64,000 nt of DNA from Larimichthys crocea (GCF_000972845.2 NC_040020.1:3906669-3970668); one strand, 5' to 3'. Counted from the first letter of the stretch, positions 36,701 through 45,570 are shown. The notes: generated by a model not told the origin, from the sequence alone. Numbers and translations are program-made.

Positions 36701-39700
36701 GGCTCGAAAGCCCTAAAAAAAAAAAAAATCTGCTGACAATCAGCTACTCCCCAACAGCTCCATCATGACTGGACGGCATGTGCAGGAATGTCATGGTCAA
36801 TGGAAATCAATCTAAACTACTGGGATTGGGGGGGGGGCTGGGGATGGAAGAGAATGAAAGAGAGAATGTGCCTTTGATCTCGGTGAAAACCGATCCCAGG
36901 CCTGCAGATACTGTGGCTGCGGTGGCCAGCAGCAGAGGCAGCGAAGCTGACATCAGTGAGAAAGCCAGAGGACTCATGTTCCGTGATCCTTCCACCAAGC
37001 CTTGGCTCTTTTTATTGGATAAGTGAGAGAAACGTATATAAAATGACTACCGTTTTATTGAAGACAGGGTGAAGGGGGGGGGAGAAAAAAAAAAAAAAGG
37101 CAGCCATGGTAAATGAAATGAAAGCAGGGCTTTAAAAAGTTTTGGCAGCGAGTGCCTGGCCTAATTCATCTGCAGTGAGGGGTAATTTCCTCTCATACAG
37201 TCAGCTGGTCTCCATACAGAGTTTTTTTTCAGTGCGTACGACGGAATAATTGATCAAAATTGACCAGAAAACAAGCCATAAAAAGAGAATTTGGAAAGCA
37301 TCATATCCCGCATTTCATAAAGCGTTCTGTTAGTAAAAGCGAAGAGGGCGAATCATGAGGTAATCAGGATCACGTTTTTCTCCAACAATGTCACATACTC
37401 TCATACCCTCTGCAACGTTGGCAGCGGTGGAAGGCAACGCAATTTTAACATCATTCCGCGATGGAGTTGCGTGTGAATGAAGCTCCTTTACACGCAGCAT
37501 GTGGTATCTGCCCCCGACAATCACATCTGCCTCCGAAAGCCAATTCCTATAATAAACGCGGAACACACATTTCATAACTTTACCCTGATGAAACTAACCC
37601 CAATGCACTGCAGAAGCACAAACAATCCAAAGCCTCTGGTTCCCCTGCACCATGTGTGAGTGTTTCCTGTATGGAGACACCAAAAAAAAAACCCAATAGC
37701 CAGACTGAGGCTGGTTGTCTTTCCCCGAGTGTGATACGAGAGAGACACGGACAAAACAGAATTAGAGTGGACAGCTGCTGGTGTGCCCTGCGTTTTATGT
37801 CTGTCTTGAGAGGAGAAATTTGCAAACGGGACAGACACAGGAAGCCGCCAGTGAGAGACCTGCAGCTGGCCTGAAATTAATACCGTTACAGGGACAATAT
37901 CTGCAACAACACACGCCGCCCCTGGACGGTACTATAAACTCCTCTACAGGGCAGCCTCAGAAAAAAAACGTGGTGTTGCCTTAAGGCCTCCTCTGTCATG
38001 CTGGGTTAATTAGAGGGCTTTACTTGGGTCATGTAGACATGCATCGCTTGAGATTTTAACAAGATGAGAAATACTGTATGTTAATCTTCTGGGAAAGTAT
38101 GGCGGGCGTTCGGTTTCCAGAGGTCACGTACGGTCTCACAAACAGACACACAAACGACATTAAACATAACCAACATCGCAAGGGGAATATTTTTTTGGGA
38201 CTTTTATTTAAAATCGGATTGTAAGTTAAGAATGTGATCGTACCTGAATGTTAATCAAATTAATCATTTCAGAGCTGACACATATTTATCTGACACATAT
38301 ATTACACTGTAGCATTTTGACCCAAGAGCTTTGGTTAACTATAAAAGTATTTGATCTCAAAGAGGCCATGAGAACAGTCCTCTGCTGGCTAATGATCTCT
38401 TTTTATTAACCTCGTGTAGAGCTGCATCATTCTAATCTAATCAGTCTAATTTAATAGTAAGTAATATCTTTTTAATCGATTAATTGTTTGGTCTCTGAAA
38501 CTGTATCTGTGTAAACAAGTTATCACAGCTCAGAGCCACATCCTAAAAAAAATAATAAAAATGTTTATTTTGTCTAAAACCACAAACTATTTAATTTACA
38601 GAGACTGGAAATAGTGAAATATGAGTAAATGTTCACATCTGTGAAGCTTGAAAACAACAAAAGTTTCCAGTTTTTAATCCATTGGTAATAAAATCTGCTG
38701 CCAGAATGAGAGGCGGGATTAAATGCACGTTTTCATTTTGTAAGATTTGTATTAGAATTGTTTTAAAATACTTTAAAATGTTTATTATTTACAGTCACTT
38801 TCTCAATATGATACCTCGACAAGAACCAACACCATCAGTGATATTTAATATGACAAGATGACAGCGGAGCAGGTGAAGCAACAGGTTGTTTTCCTTCTCC
38901 TTGCTTCATGTTATATTACCAGAAAAGGCAGCACTACTATGAAACACTTCAACAACTTTTGTCGCCTGACTTCACTCCATGTCTCGAACCGTGATGTCCA
39001 AATCAGTGCCTGAACTTCACCACGAGGCCGGTGCGACGTGAAGCTGAACGTCTGCCGCTCTGTCATCGTCATTCATGTTTGTTTTTGCTTTCAATCCCAC
39101 GAGCGCGTGCTCATGAACAAAGCAGACGTTTCGTTTCAGACGAGCACTCGCGGAAACTTTTAACAAAGAGAAAGCCACCACAGGAAATTTCAGGGATGGA
39201 ATATGATAAAATAACTCAAACCATTTTCTGTCTGAGATGTTCAGCTGACTTTTGTTTTGTCCTGTCGGGCTTAAATACATTTCATATCATCATATCATAC
39301 GTGTTTAAGTGCACGGAGAGTTTGTACTGACCGTTCTGGGCATGGGCGGCGAGAGGGAACCGTTGTTCATGTACGAGGAGTCGTTCATGTTGCTCATCAT
39401 GATGTAGCCTGGGTAGCCCGAGTATGGATGGCCTTTACTGTACATGTCTTGGAGTTTTGCTGATAAAAAAAAAAGGGGGAGAAGTTACAGTGTGTTTGCA
39501 AACAGCACACATTGAGGCATTTCTTTTAAAAATTCATCCACGTCAGAACTTTGGATTTCTCTGCACGCCGTGGAGTAAAAAAAACAAGTCAACAAATCTT
39601 CCAGATGACAAATTGTGAATGTGCTTCAGTCAATAAATCAGGCGACTTAATGGAAAGCACACAAGTTTCGCCCCGCATGTTTTGATGCTGTAATGATATC

Positions 39701-40909
39701 ACTGTCGATCGCTTTAACCCGTGCCCTATTTTGCCTCGGCCTTTTGTTTGTGCCCCTTTCTTCCCGTCTTGGAGAGGAGGGTCGTATTATGCAGAGGAAC
39801 AATGGAGCCCCTCTGTGCCAATTAGCACCAATTAGAAGAACATACAGAGTGTGTCAAAACAGGAGACGCCCCAACTGTTCCTCTATGCCTCTGACCAGAA
39901 AGAGAGAGGGTGGGGGGGGTTTATACAAGAGGCCTCAATACGCCGCCACTCAACTGCACGCTGCGTAATAAGGCCGGGGTGGAGGGTGCAGGGGGGGGGG
40001 GGTTGGGTGTGTTTGTGCTATATTAGCCTGATGGCAACATGGATCTTAGTTGTCTGTGTGAAGAAAGCCAGTGTTTGGTTTGAAGGGGATCCTATTCAGG
40101 AGCAAAGGGGGGGAACAAAGAGGAGACACACTCCTCTTCAAAGCCTTAATGATGACCTGCAGCAGCGGGGTCAGACTGCGACAGCCAAAGAGCAATGAGC
40201 CCCGAGCGGCAGCAACACGTCGCATGTGACAAAGCGACCGGAGGGCTGATGTATGTGGGGGGAAATAGTTTATTAGGATAATTGTCTAATAAGAAACACA
40301 AGAGCAGAGGTTGTTTTTTTTTAATGGATTGATTTAGTGCATCCTCCTTTCAAATCAAAGTGTTCTTTTGTTTCCTCCTCCTGCAGGCACCCTCATCTGT
40401 GGGGTAGGTAACAGGTAGCTGTGTCCATGAAGGTGCAGCATGTCCTGACAAGACTTGGTATCAGTCTGGGAGCAGCGGAAACAGAGAGGGGCTCTGGTGA
40501 GAATAAGGCCAAACAGTGCAGGAGTGTGACTGATCACTCCTTAAAAAAAAAGGAAGTGGCACTTTTTTCACCTTCAACTTCTCAAGCTACAGCGAATTAT
40601 TCTGAAAAAAATCTGCGGCTGTGTCGCAGCAAACGAACGTGCTCGGTCGTCCTGTAGATGATCCAACTCAAGGCCGCGTCACTTACCATCTTCCTGAAGG
40701 TCTCTGTGTTTTTCGTGATATGAATCTTGCGGTATTTGGGACTGTCTAGCTGCCTGTGAAAAAAAAAAGAAAGAAAAGAAAAATCAATCAAATATTTAAG
40801 TGATGGTGAATCAATTAAAACGCACACTGATGCGGTCAGACGCACACAAACACTGCTGGGATGAAACGCCGTCCCTTTTGCTCGTCACCAAAGCAGAACA
40901 AGCTTGCAC

Positions 40910-40962
<53 letters not shown>

Positions 40963-41304
40963 CTATCTACAGAGGGGTGATGGAGCAGCCTGCATCAAAG
41001 CTTCAAAAGAACCACTTAATTAAGCTTCATGTCCTTAAGGAGCTTACAAATTAACTTGTTTTCAATACCATAGGTCCACTCTCATTTTCAGCTCTCAGTT
41101 TAAGCCTTTCTTCGAAATTCAAATAAAATCGAGTGTATTTTGTGTCGTGAATTTTTTAAAAAAAAGCCTCGGTGCAAAGTGAAATAAAAATCAGCCCATA
41201 AAAAAGAGAAAATGGAGGAGAAGAAGAAATAAAGAAGACATTTCCCCTTGCTCTTCCTCACATCCATTTCCTTTTCTCTTTTTCGAATCAGAATTGGGAA
41301 GAGG

Positions 41305-41346
<42 letters not shown>

Positions 41347-42968
41347 TCTTTGAGGTGGGGGGGTAAGGGGGGTTCAGACCCCTCAGGATGGTTTCAAGCT
41401 GAGCGAGGGAACTTCACTGAATTCCTAATTAACATTCAGCCTCCGTCTCGTGCGTCTCTAGGACATTCGCTTGGTGAATGTGTGTACAGTCTCGTTCAGG
41501 ATGTGCCCAAAATTTCATTAACACCGCGGTTAATGACAAAACAGACGACTAACTCGGTGATGGAGGAGGAGGAGGTGGAGGAAGAAGCTGCAGCCTGTAT
41601 CCTGAGGTCAGTGCACGGGAAAAATGAAAAACTACATTTTAACTGATGTTTCACGCCTTTCTTATGTCTGCTAATAAAACGCCACATGTGGAATATTTAA
41701 AAGCATTATTGGAAACATTAAAAACTCATCATTAATAATTCTTCGGATACACACACACACATCTGTCTCCTTTTAATCTGATCAGCGAGGACGAGGGCAC
41801 GACACAAACGTATCTGTGGATCTTGTTTTATTATATTCCTCCCCAAAACAATGCAAAAATTATTTATGTGCGCCGTCAAACACACACGTGCCACGATGAT
41901 GAAATATGAGAATCAGATTGGAAATAGATAAACAAGCACATCCTGGCGACAAAATCATTGGATATCGTCCTTCTGTTTAATAAGCCGTGACCTTTGGAAC
42001 AAATTAATCGTGTTGTTTGTCAATAGGTTTTAATAAGGCACGTGTGTGCTAAACGCATTCATGTGCTGCTGTTTACAGCTGCTGAGGGTGACCGCGTGCC
42101 CCTGCAAACACAGCTATTAGCCTGCTTGTCACAGGCAGGCAGGCAGCACACACACACACACCACACAAGGCCCCAAATCTGACAATCTAAAAATATTTTT
42201 CTATTTATTTCTATTAATGTCACCACTGATGAATGAATTCTAGCTGGAGCGGATGCATCAAATGTGCATTTAGACTTATGTTTCCAGAAAATAAGATTAA
42301 TGGATGATGTGGAGGAGTGAAAGCTGGTACACTGTGAGTGGCACCACCACAGATGTTCATTTTCAAAAGACAAGACAATTTAAAAAAAGAGTGCAAAGCG
42401 AGACCAGTGGATTTAAATGCACCTGAACTCACTCTTCTTCTCTTTTTTTTTTTTTTTGGTTTTATAGTCTGAGATAAATCTTGGTGGTAAAAGGTTCGAC
42501 ATGAATTATACAAAGTGAGCAGGAGGAAAAATCATTTTCAAGCCTGTTGTTGTCAGTTTGCTCTTTAAATCATCACCCAGCATCACTCAGATCAAAAGTG
42601 GCAAAGAAGATTATTTAATGATTCAAAAAGGATTAGAAAAAAAAAAAGCTTTGCTCACAGGCTGATGATGCAGGCTGTTTCAGAGCTGATACCCACCTTT
42701 CCTCATCATTCATCACCACATCACACACACACTCACTCACACACATATTACTCACATCGTGGCTGTTGCTGTTCGGGCTGCTCTCTGACTCGTTTACCAG
42801 AGATGACTTGATGTCTGCCAGGTCTCCCTCCTCCTCAGAGTGGCTGAGCTCGGCGAAGATCTGCTCCTTGTGCGGGTCTCCTTCGTCTTTGAACGGGATC
42901 ATTTCATCCGTGGCGCACAGCTCCGGGTCTCCACCACCACCACCACCACCGCCTGATAACTGTGGCAT
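10750..42968 (-). CDS. lef1: lef1, spliced coding region (ten coding exons)
   Basis: HMG-box transcription factor that binds CTTTGAWS-type DNA in the nucleus and recruits beta-catenin (activation) or Groucho/TLE (repression) in Wnt signalling. Ten exons, 42756-42968 to 10743-10784, join without frame breaks into 368 codons plus stop (exon sizes 213, 67, 128, 133, 91, 120, 163, 108, 49 and 35 coding nt). Domains seen: beta-catenin-binding N-terminus (about residues 1-65, glycine run then [19 protein letters not shown]), a proline-rich middle, the HMG box (starting near [10 protein letters not shown] and ending near WSARDNY), and a basic tail KKKKRKREK (nuclear localisation). The family member is LEF1 rather than TCF7, TCF7L1 or TCF7L2: the MPQLSGGGG start, the [18 protein letters not shown] block and the short C-terminus without a CRARF/C-clamp are LEF1 features. 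The length is close to the mammalian form lacking its alternative exon 6 (about 371 aa). Both psi-K-x-E sumoylation motifs (FKDE, VKHE) are present. Confidence 0.97.
10785..11403 (-). other. lef1: lef1 intron 9 (0.6 kb)
   Basis: Short intron with consensus ends (donor GTAAGC, acceptor TTTTCTGCAG). No repeats or other features of note. Confidence 0.9.
11404..11452 (-). CDS. lef1: lef1 coding exon 9 (basic tail / NLS)
   Basis: 49 nt encoding [16 protein letters not shown] plus one base of a Gly codon. The acceptor is TTTTTTAG and the donor is GTAAGC; it leaves in phase 1. KKKKRKREK is the conserved nuclear-localisation and DNA-contacting basic tail following the HMG box. Both downstream choices, exon 10 or the terminal exon, continue in frame from the phase-1 G. 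Confidence 0.97.
13005..13034. repeat. (TAA)n trinucleotide repeat
   Basis: About ten TAA units with one TTA interruption, intron 8. Confidence 0.95.
13172..13215. repeat. (GT)n microsatellite, left arm of a possible hairpin
   Basis: About 22 GT units with one C substitution. It is complementary to the (CA)n tract at 13285-13338, 69 nt away on the same strand. Confidence 0.95.
13285..13338. repeat. (CA)n microsatellite, right arm of a possible hairpin
   Basis: About 27 CA units with a few G interruptions. Read on the lef1 strand it is a (TG)n tract starting about 35 nt after the exon 8 donor. Confidence 0.95.
13370..13477 (-). CDS. lef1: lef1 coding exon 8 (C-terminal part of HMG box)
   Basis: 108 nt (36 codons, phase 0 to 0): [36 protein letters not shown]. 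The acceptor is TGAAACAG and the donor is GTAAGT. It completes the HMG box and is shared almost without change by all vertebrate TCF/LEF proteins. On the transcript strand a long (TG)n tract starts about 35 nt after the donor. Confidence 0.99.
13478..14280 (-). other. lef1: lef1 intron 7 (0.8 kb), splits the HMG box
   Basis: Interrupts the HMG box after NQILGRR at the position I know from vertebrate TCF/LEF genes. It has G runs at 13511-13536 and poly(A) near 13614-13630. The half next to exon 7 (about 13915-14140) is unique-looking AT-rich sequence with TTAAAGCC and GATTAAATG motifs, possibly conserved. Confidence 0.9.
14281..14443 (-). CDS. lef1: lef1 coding exon 7 (N-terminal part of HMG box)
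   Basis: 163 nt encoding 54 residues from [20 protein letters not shown] to NQILGRR. The acceptor is TCTTTACAG and the donor is GTAGGT. It contains the first part of the sequence-specific HMG DNA-binding domain ([20 protein letters not shown], then [15 protein letters not shown]). These residues are effectively identical across vertebrate LEF1, so this exon fixes the gene's identity together with exons 1 and 4. Confidence 0.99.
14444..15202 (-). other. lef1: lef1 intron 6 (0.76 kb)
   Basis: Consensus ends. A (CA)n tract at 14841-14870 is the only clear feature. Confidence 0.9.
15203..15322 (-). CDS. lef1: lef1 coding exon 6 (equivalent of mammalian exon 7)
   Basis: 120 nt encoding [20 protein letters not shown] and [19 protein letters not shown]; it enters and leaves in phase 2. 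The acceptor is TTATTGCAG and the donor is GTGAGT. The motif VKHE keeps the psi-K-x-E pattern of the mammalian VKQE sumoylation site (Lys269 in human numbering). The segment after it, [10 protein letters not shown], differs from the mammalian HPHTDSDLMHV. It is the last exon before the HMG box. Confidence 0.96.
15323..17415 (-). other. lef1: lef1 intron 5 (2.1 kb), no alternative exon found
   Basis: The mammalian alternative exon (QGQPVYPITGGFRQPY-type) would lie here. I looked for the pattern on the minus strand and saw no matching exon with splice sites. A (CTG)n tract occupies 17222-17247. The rest is unique non-coding sequence. Confidence 0.8.
17222..17247. repeat. (CTG/CAG)n triplet repeat
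   Basis: About 8-9 units, intronic, reads CAG on the lef1 strand. Confidence 0.95.
17416..17506 (-). CDS. lef1: lef1 coding exon 5
   Basis: 91 nt encoding [20 protein letters not shown] and VGQITPPLG; the last two bases start the Trp codon completed by the next exon. The acceptor is GTGTAG and the donor is GTGAGT (phase 2). It matches the mammalian [29 protein letters not shown] block. Splicing straight to exon 6 keeps the frame and rebuilds the Trp, so no extra exon is needed for an intact protein. Confidence 0.96.
17810..18115 (+). repeat. diverged interspersed repeat, copy 1
   Basis: Shares an ordered series of short matches with 20740-21045, e.g. CTTATTAAG then GATCAGGTGTCAGC-like, TGTTTCCACTGT, and GGATCGGTGCATC versus GGATCTGTATCG. 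The family name is unknown to me; it is probably a fossil non-autonomous transposon. Confidence 0.5.
20740..21045 (+). repeat. diverged interspersed repeat, copy 2
   Basis: Same family and orientation as 17810-18115, about 2.9 kb away in the same intron. It carries several GATCCAGATCT / TGGATCTGTA elements typical of old teleost repeats. Confidence 0.5.
21152..21284 (-). CDS. lef1: lef1 coding exon 4 (regulatory domain)
   Basis: 133 nt, residues 137-180, beginning [18 protein letters not shown] and ending DANNKQ. The acceptor is TTTCTCCACAG and the donor is GTAAAG; it leaves in phase 1. This is the near-invariant LEF1 block that in mammals lies in the context-dependent regulatory region and carries the Nemo-like-kinase sites. 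The first site (Thr-Pro at residue 153, inside HPLTP) is present. The second position reads Ala-Pro (EHFAPG, residue 164) where the mammalian protein has Ser-Pro. Confidence 0.97.
26940..27062 (+). mobile_element. L2-type LINE/SINE 3' tail fragment
   Basis: Reads GGTGACTTGTCCAGGGTGTA, CCCCGCCTCTCGCCC, AGCTGGGATAGGCTCCGGCC, and ends in AAAATGGACGGATGGG. I recognise this as the widespread teleost L2-type retroposon 3' end with its GGATG tail. No open reading frame remains. Confidence 0.75.
29845..29945 (+). repeat. teleost interspersed repeat fragment
   Basis: Contains GGATATCTTTGGGTTTTGGA CTCTCGGTC, a stretch I recall from a very common fish repeat whose ends carry ATCGATTAAT motifs. Short and decayed. 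Confidence 0.5.
31149..31170. repeat. (CAG)n triplet repeat
   Basis: About seven units on the plus strand, intron 3. Confidence 0.95.
31861..31901. repeat. (CCG/CCA)n triplet tract
   Basis: Imperfect CCN triplets flanked by C- and A-runs. Translates as proline-rich but lies in an intron. Confidence 0.9.
33743..33772. repeat. (CAG)n triplet repeat
   Basis: About ten uninterrupted units followed by (GGC)n, intron 3. Confidence 0.95.
37330..37575 (-). other. orphan open reading frame, 81 codons
   Basis: Unlike most open frames here it is not low-complexity. It begins [20 protein letters not shown], includes [19 protein letters not shown], and ends [14 protein letters not shown] then stop. A TTTATTATAG sequence precedes the GAATTGGC part and could be a splice acceptor. 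I recognise no family. It could be a decayed element, part of an unknown exon, or chance. Confidence 0.25.
38440..38690 (-). repeat. teleost interspersed repeat fragment (ATCGATTAAT family)
   Basis: Contains TTTTAATCGATTAATTG, TTTATTTTGTCTAAAACCAC and CTGTGAAGCTTGAAAAC in the order I recall for this fish repeat in reverse orientation. Decayed. Confidence 0.5.
39332..39459 (-). CDS. lef1: lef1 coding exon 3
   Basis: 128 nt. Residues include [20 protein letters not shown] and [12 protein letters not shown]. The acceptor is TTTTATCAG and the donor is GTCAGT, a slightly weak donor with C at +3. It enters in phase 1 and leaves in phase 0. The block GYIMM..NM matches the LEF1-specific central segment. 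In-frame methionines here are candidate starts for the N-terminally truncated form that, in mammals, comes from an internal promoter and lacks beta-catenin binding. The sequence alone does not show whether that form exists in this species. Confidence 0.95.
39460..40686 (-). other. lef1: lef1 intron 2 (1.2 kb)
   Basis: In mammals intron 2 and adjacent sequence house an internal promoter for truncated LEF1. Here the intron has a G-run tract near 39987-40010 and otherwise no TATA box or CpG island obvious by eye. No other features. Confidence 0.85.
40687..40753 (-). CDS. lef1: lef1 coding exon 2
   Basis: 67 nt encoding [22 protein letters not shown] plus the first base of a glycine/alanine codon. 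The acceptor is a long T-rich tract ending TTCACAG and the donor is GTAAGT. It enters in phase 0 from exon 1 and leaves in phase 1. It corresponds to the VARQAQTSQEPYHDK-type segment of mammalian LEF1. It is short and moderately conserved, and links the beta-catenin-binding region to the central regulatory part. Confidence 0.95.
40754..42755 (-). other. lef1: lef1 intron 1 (2.0 kb)
   Basis: Contains (CA)n at 40912-40960, a (CT)n/poly(T) tract at 41309-41348 and a short (CA)n at 42149-42162. No exon-like sequence. Confidence 0.9.
40912..40960. repeat. (CA)n microsatellite
   Basis: About 24 perfect units, intron 1. Confidence 0.97.
42756..42968 (-). CDS. lef1: lef1 coding exon 1 (beta-catenin-binding domain)
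   Basis: Encodes residues 1-71. It starts MPQLS, followed by eight glycines, then [19 protein letters not shown] and [18 protein letters not shown]. This is the acidic beta-catenin-binding segment of LEF/TCF proteins. The start ATG has A at -3 and is the family start. The exon ends GAT followed by a consensus GTGAGT donor (phase 0). The glycine run is encoded by a (GGT)n-like tract, a likely site of length variation. FKDE near residue 27 keeps the known sumoylation motif of mammalian LEF1. Confidence 0.97.
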
Positions 42969-44200
42969 GTTTGAATTTGAACTTATTTAATTAGACTGTG
43001 TACAAAAGTGAAGACACTGTCTTTTGTGGGATAAACTCCCACTTCAAATTTTTGAAAACCAAGTTGATCCCTCTTCTTTTCTCTTTTTTTTTTGTTGTTG
43101 AACCGGAGAGTCGACCGTGAGTCACAGAGAGGAAGCGGCGTGCGAACACGCTGCCAAGCCGGTGTGTTTTCAACCGGAGCAACAGGAGGAGTGTCTGCGG
43201 ACGGCGATCAAACTTTCTTTTTTTATATATATTTAAAAAAATGACAACTCTCACCAGAGAAAAACTTGAATTGTAAAAGGCTCACGGTGTCATGAGGAGA
43301 AAAAAAAAAAAAAAGGAGCAAACCACGAGTTAAAATCTCATCACTACTTTTTTTTTTTATGTTGTTGTTCAGTCAAAACACGCACGGATATGGTCCAAGT
43401 ATAAGAGTCAACATTTATATATATATTTTTTTTTAAAAAGTGAGAGAAAAATTAAAAAAATATGTCCTCGGTGGTCCAAGAAGTGAAGAAGAAGCGTCCT
43501 TTTTTTTTTGGAAGGAGATATATTAAAAAAACCAAAACACCGTGAGGAGGTGAGGACTGATGAACACTTCTTAAAAACCACTTAAGACGAGACAACGTCG
43601 CTTTTCGTGCGTCGCGGATACATCCTCAAAAGCTTTGGTCGTGTGTGTGAGGAAAAGGATGGAGAGAGTGAGAGAAAATCAAAAGTCATTTAAAAAAAAA
43701 AAACTAAATCAGAAAAAAGAAGCGAGAGAGAGGAAGAGAGGGGGGAAAGAAAAGCGTCGCTCGGATCCACTTCCCCGCTGCTCCCTGCACTGCTTCCACA
43801 GTGTAATGTAACCACTGTGTGTATGTGTGTGTTGGTAATGTAGCCGTGTGCTCCCTCCCTTCCTCCCTCCTCCTCCTCCTCCCTCCTCCTCCTCTCTCTC
43901 TCTTCAGTCATTGGGAGGAAGGAGAGATGAAAGGGAAGCCGGGGCTCTGATTGACACCGCACCGATTGACACTCCTCCTGAGAGGAGAGAGGTTCATGCA
44001 CGGCGCACAACAAATGGGCAGACAGGAGGAGTAAAAGAAGAAGGAGAAGAAGGAGAAGATGTGATTGACACACGCACCGATGAGTTCAAACAATCATGAT
44101 AAATAAAATAAAAAAATCATAAGAGATAATAAAAAAAAATCAGGTCATATTAGAGGAATAAAACAAACATCCACGTGTCTCAATCAGGTGTGTGGCCGTC
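42969..44200 (-). other. lef1: lef1 5' UTR region
   Basis: Sequence upstream of the start codon. Mammalian LEF1 has a long 5' UTR of roughly 1 kb, so most of this is probably transcribed. It contains several poly(A)/poly(T) runs, a TATATATA stretch at about 43417-43426 and a (CTC)n tract at about 43865-43895. The transcription start cannot be fixed from sequence. Confidence 0.45.
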
Positions 44201-44865
44201 CACACATGTAGAAGTGTCACATTGATTTATTAAAGCTATTTATTTATTGATCTATCACGTTTATCCGGCAACATTTTGTGAAAATATGTTTAGTTTTTTT
44301 GGGGTGTTTAATATGAAGGGCGTGGTGTTCTCTAACAACAAGATTCATGCCATGAAACAAAATAATGTTGTTTTTTGTTCCACTGTGGAGAGATGATATC
44401 AAAATATAATAAGAGGCCCGATGTGAATGAAACGTCTCTGAACTTTTTTTTTTTTTTAAATAATACGTAGATGTAAAGTGAAGTTTGGAGTGTGAAGACA
44501 CTGAATCTGATCCAGGATCAGCTGCGAGACGGTGAGGATGAAATATCTGATCACACACACACAACACACACACACACACACATATATAAATATAAAATAT
44601 ATATATAAAAAAAACAATAAGGACACACAATACAATTGGCGACAGATGATTGGCTGTTTCCACAGTTATTATTTAATTGCATACACACACACACACACAC
44701 ACACAAAAAATAAATGATTTGGTAATTAATTCAAAATGTGCCAAAAAAAAACAGGCCACAAACATATGTGGTTGTTTGTGTGTGTGTGTAAGTATGAAGG
44801 GAAAGAAAAGTTTGAGTGTTTGTGTGGAATATTTCTTGAGAAAATAAAAAATAAAAAAAAGCCCT

Positions 44866-44899
<34 letters not shown>

Positions 44900-44989
44900 C
44901 AGAAGGAGCAGAGGCAGCGGTGAAGCGGTGCGTGCTTTCTGTGCGGTGAGAGATTGCGTGAGAATCAAAGTTGGGATGGGGAGGCAGAT

Positions 44990-44999
44990 CTTTATAAAG
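44990..44999. promoter_or_regulatory. palindromic TATA-like element CTTTATAAAG
   Basis: Self-complementary TATA box match in CpG-rich sequence about 2 kb upstream of the lef1 start codon. Downstream (GT)n and poly(A) tracts would fall in a 5' UTR if it is used for lef1. Confidence 0.3.
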
Positions 45000-45035
45000 C
45001 GCGGAGGTGGGGTTAGCGGGGCGGAGCCGCGGCTC

Positions 45036-45045
45036 CCTTTGATCT
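45036..45045 (+). promoter_or_regulatory. TCF/LEF binding site CCTTTGATCT
   Basis: Exact match to the Wnt-response consensus, 46 bp from the TATA-like palindrome. It faces the second site 300 bp away in inverted orientation. Autoregulation of lef1 by Wnt/beta-catenin is known in vertebrates. Confidence 0.55.
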
Positions 45046-45258
45046 TGCGGCGGCTGGCTCTTTCATCCCCGACTCCCCCTCTCTTCCTCACCCCCCTCGC
45101 GCCCGTTTCCCCCACCACCACCACCCCCACCACCCCCTCCTCCCTCTCCCCCCCTCCTCCCTCTCTTCTCTCTCTCCCTTTGCCTTTGTATGACAAATTT
45201 GGTCCGAGTGTGGACCGGGCCACATTTCCACGTGTGCGTTCATCCAGCTGAGAGAAGA

Positions 45259-45295
<37 letters not shown>

Positions 45296-45340
45296 GGTCT
45301 CTTCCGGTAAGAGGACAGAGAGAGAGAGAGAGAGAAAAAA

Positions 45341-45350
45341 AGATCAAAGG
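45341..45350 (-). promoter_or_regulatory. TCF/LEF binding site CCTTTGATCT (minus)
   Basis: Exact reverse complement of the site at 45036-45045, in the purine-rich block upstream of lef1. Confidence 0.55.
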
Positions 45351-45446
45351 CTTTTCGGTTTTGGAAAGCAGAGTGTGGATTCAAAAGAGCCGAGACTGGC
45401 TGCATTCCAGAGTATAGCGGAAAACGCGCGCCCGCATCGAGCACGG

Positions 45447-45482
45447 ACGCACGCACGCACGCACGCACGCATGCATGCATGC
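45447..45482. repeat. (ACGC)n/(ATGC)n tetranucleotide repeat
   Basis: About six ACGC units passing into three ATGC units; CpG-rich, between (GA)n tracts. Confidence 0.95.
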
Positions 45483-45524
45483 GGGATACAGGCACCAGCG
45501 CACGCGCGTAAATACAGCACTGAA

Positions 45525-45529
<5 letters not shown>

Positions 45530-45568
<39 letters not shown>
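45530..45568. repeat. (GA)n microsatellite
   Basis: About 19 units; the longest of several (GA)n tracts upstream of lef1. Confidence 0.97.

Positions 45569-45570
<2 letters not shown>

Larger units (their letters stand above)
21285..39331 (-). other. lef1: lef1 intron 3 (18.0 kb)
   Basis: The largest intron. It holds perfect TCF/LEF motifs at 21759-21768, 32009-32017 and 36871-36880, an L2-type repeat tail at 26940-27062, copies of an ATCGATTAAT-bearing repeat at about 29845-29945 and 38440-38690, triplet repeats at 31149-31170 and 33743-33772, and a CCACCACC tract at 31861-31901. There is a CpG-dense patch at about 25850-26060 and an orphan minus-strand open frame at 37330-37575. Candidate conserved non-coding blocks lie near 23450-23620, 25330-25460 and 32800-32910. 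No lef1 exon is recognised inside. Confidence 0.85.

Noticed and set aside
44736..45251. 171-codon plus-strand open frame over the promoter region
   Set aside because: Composed of THTHTH and PPTTTTPTTP low-complexity runs from CA and CCA repeats; overlaps the candidate promoter.
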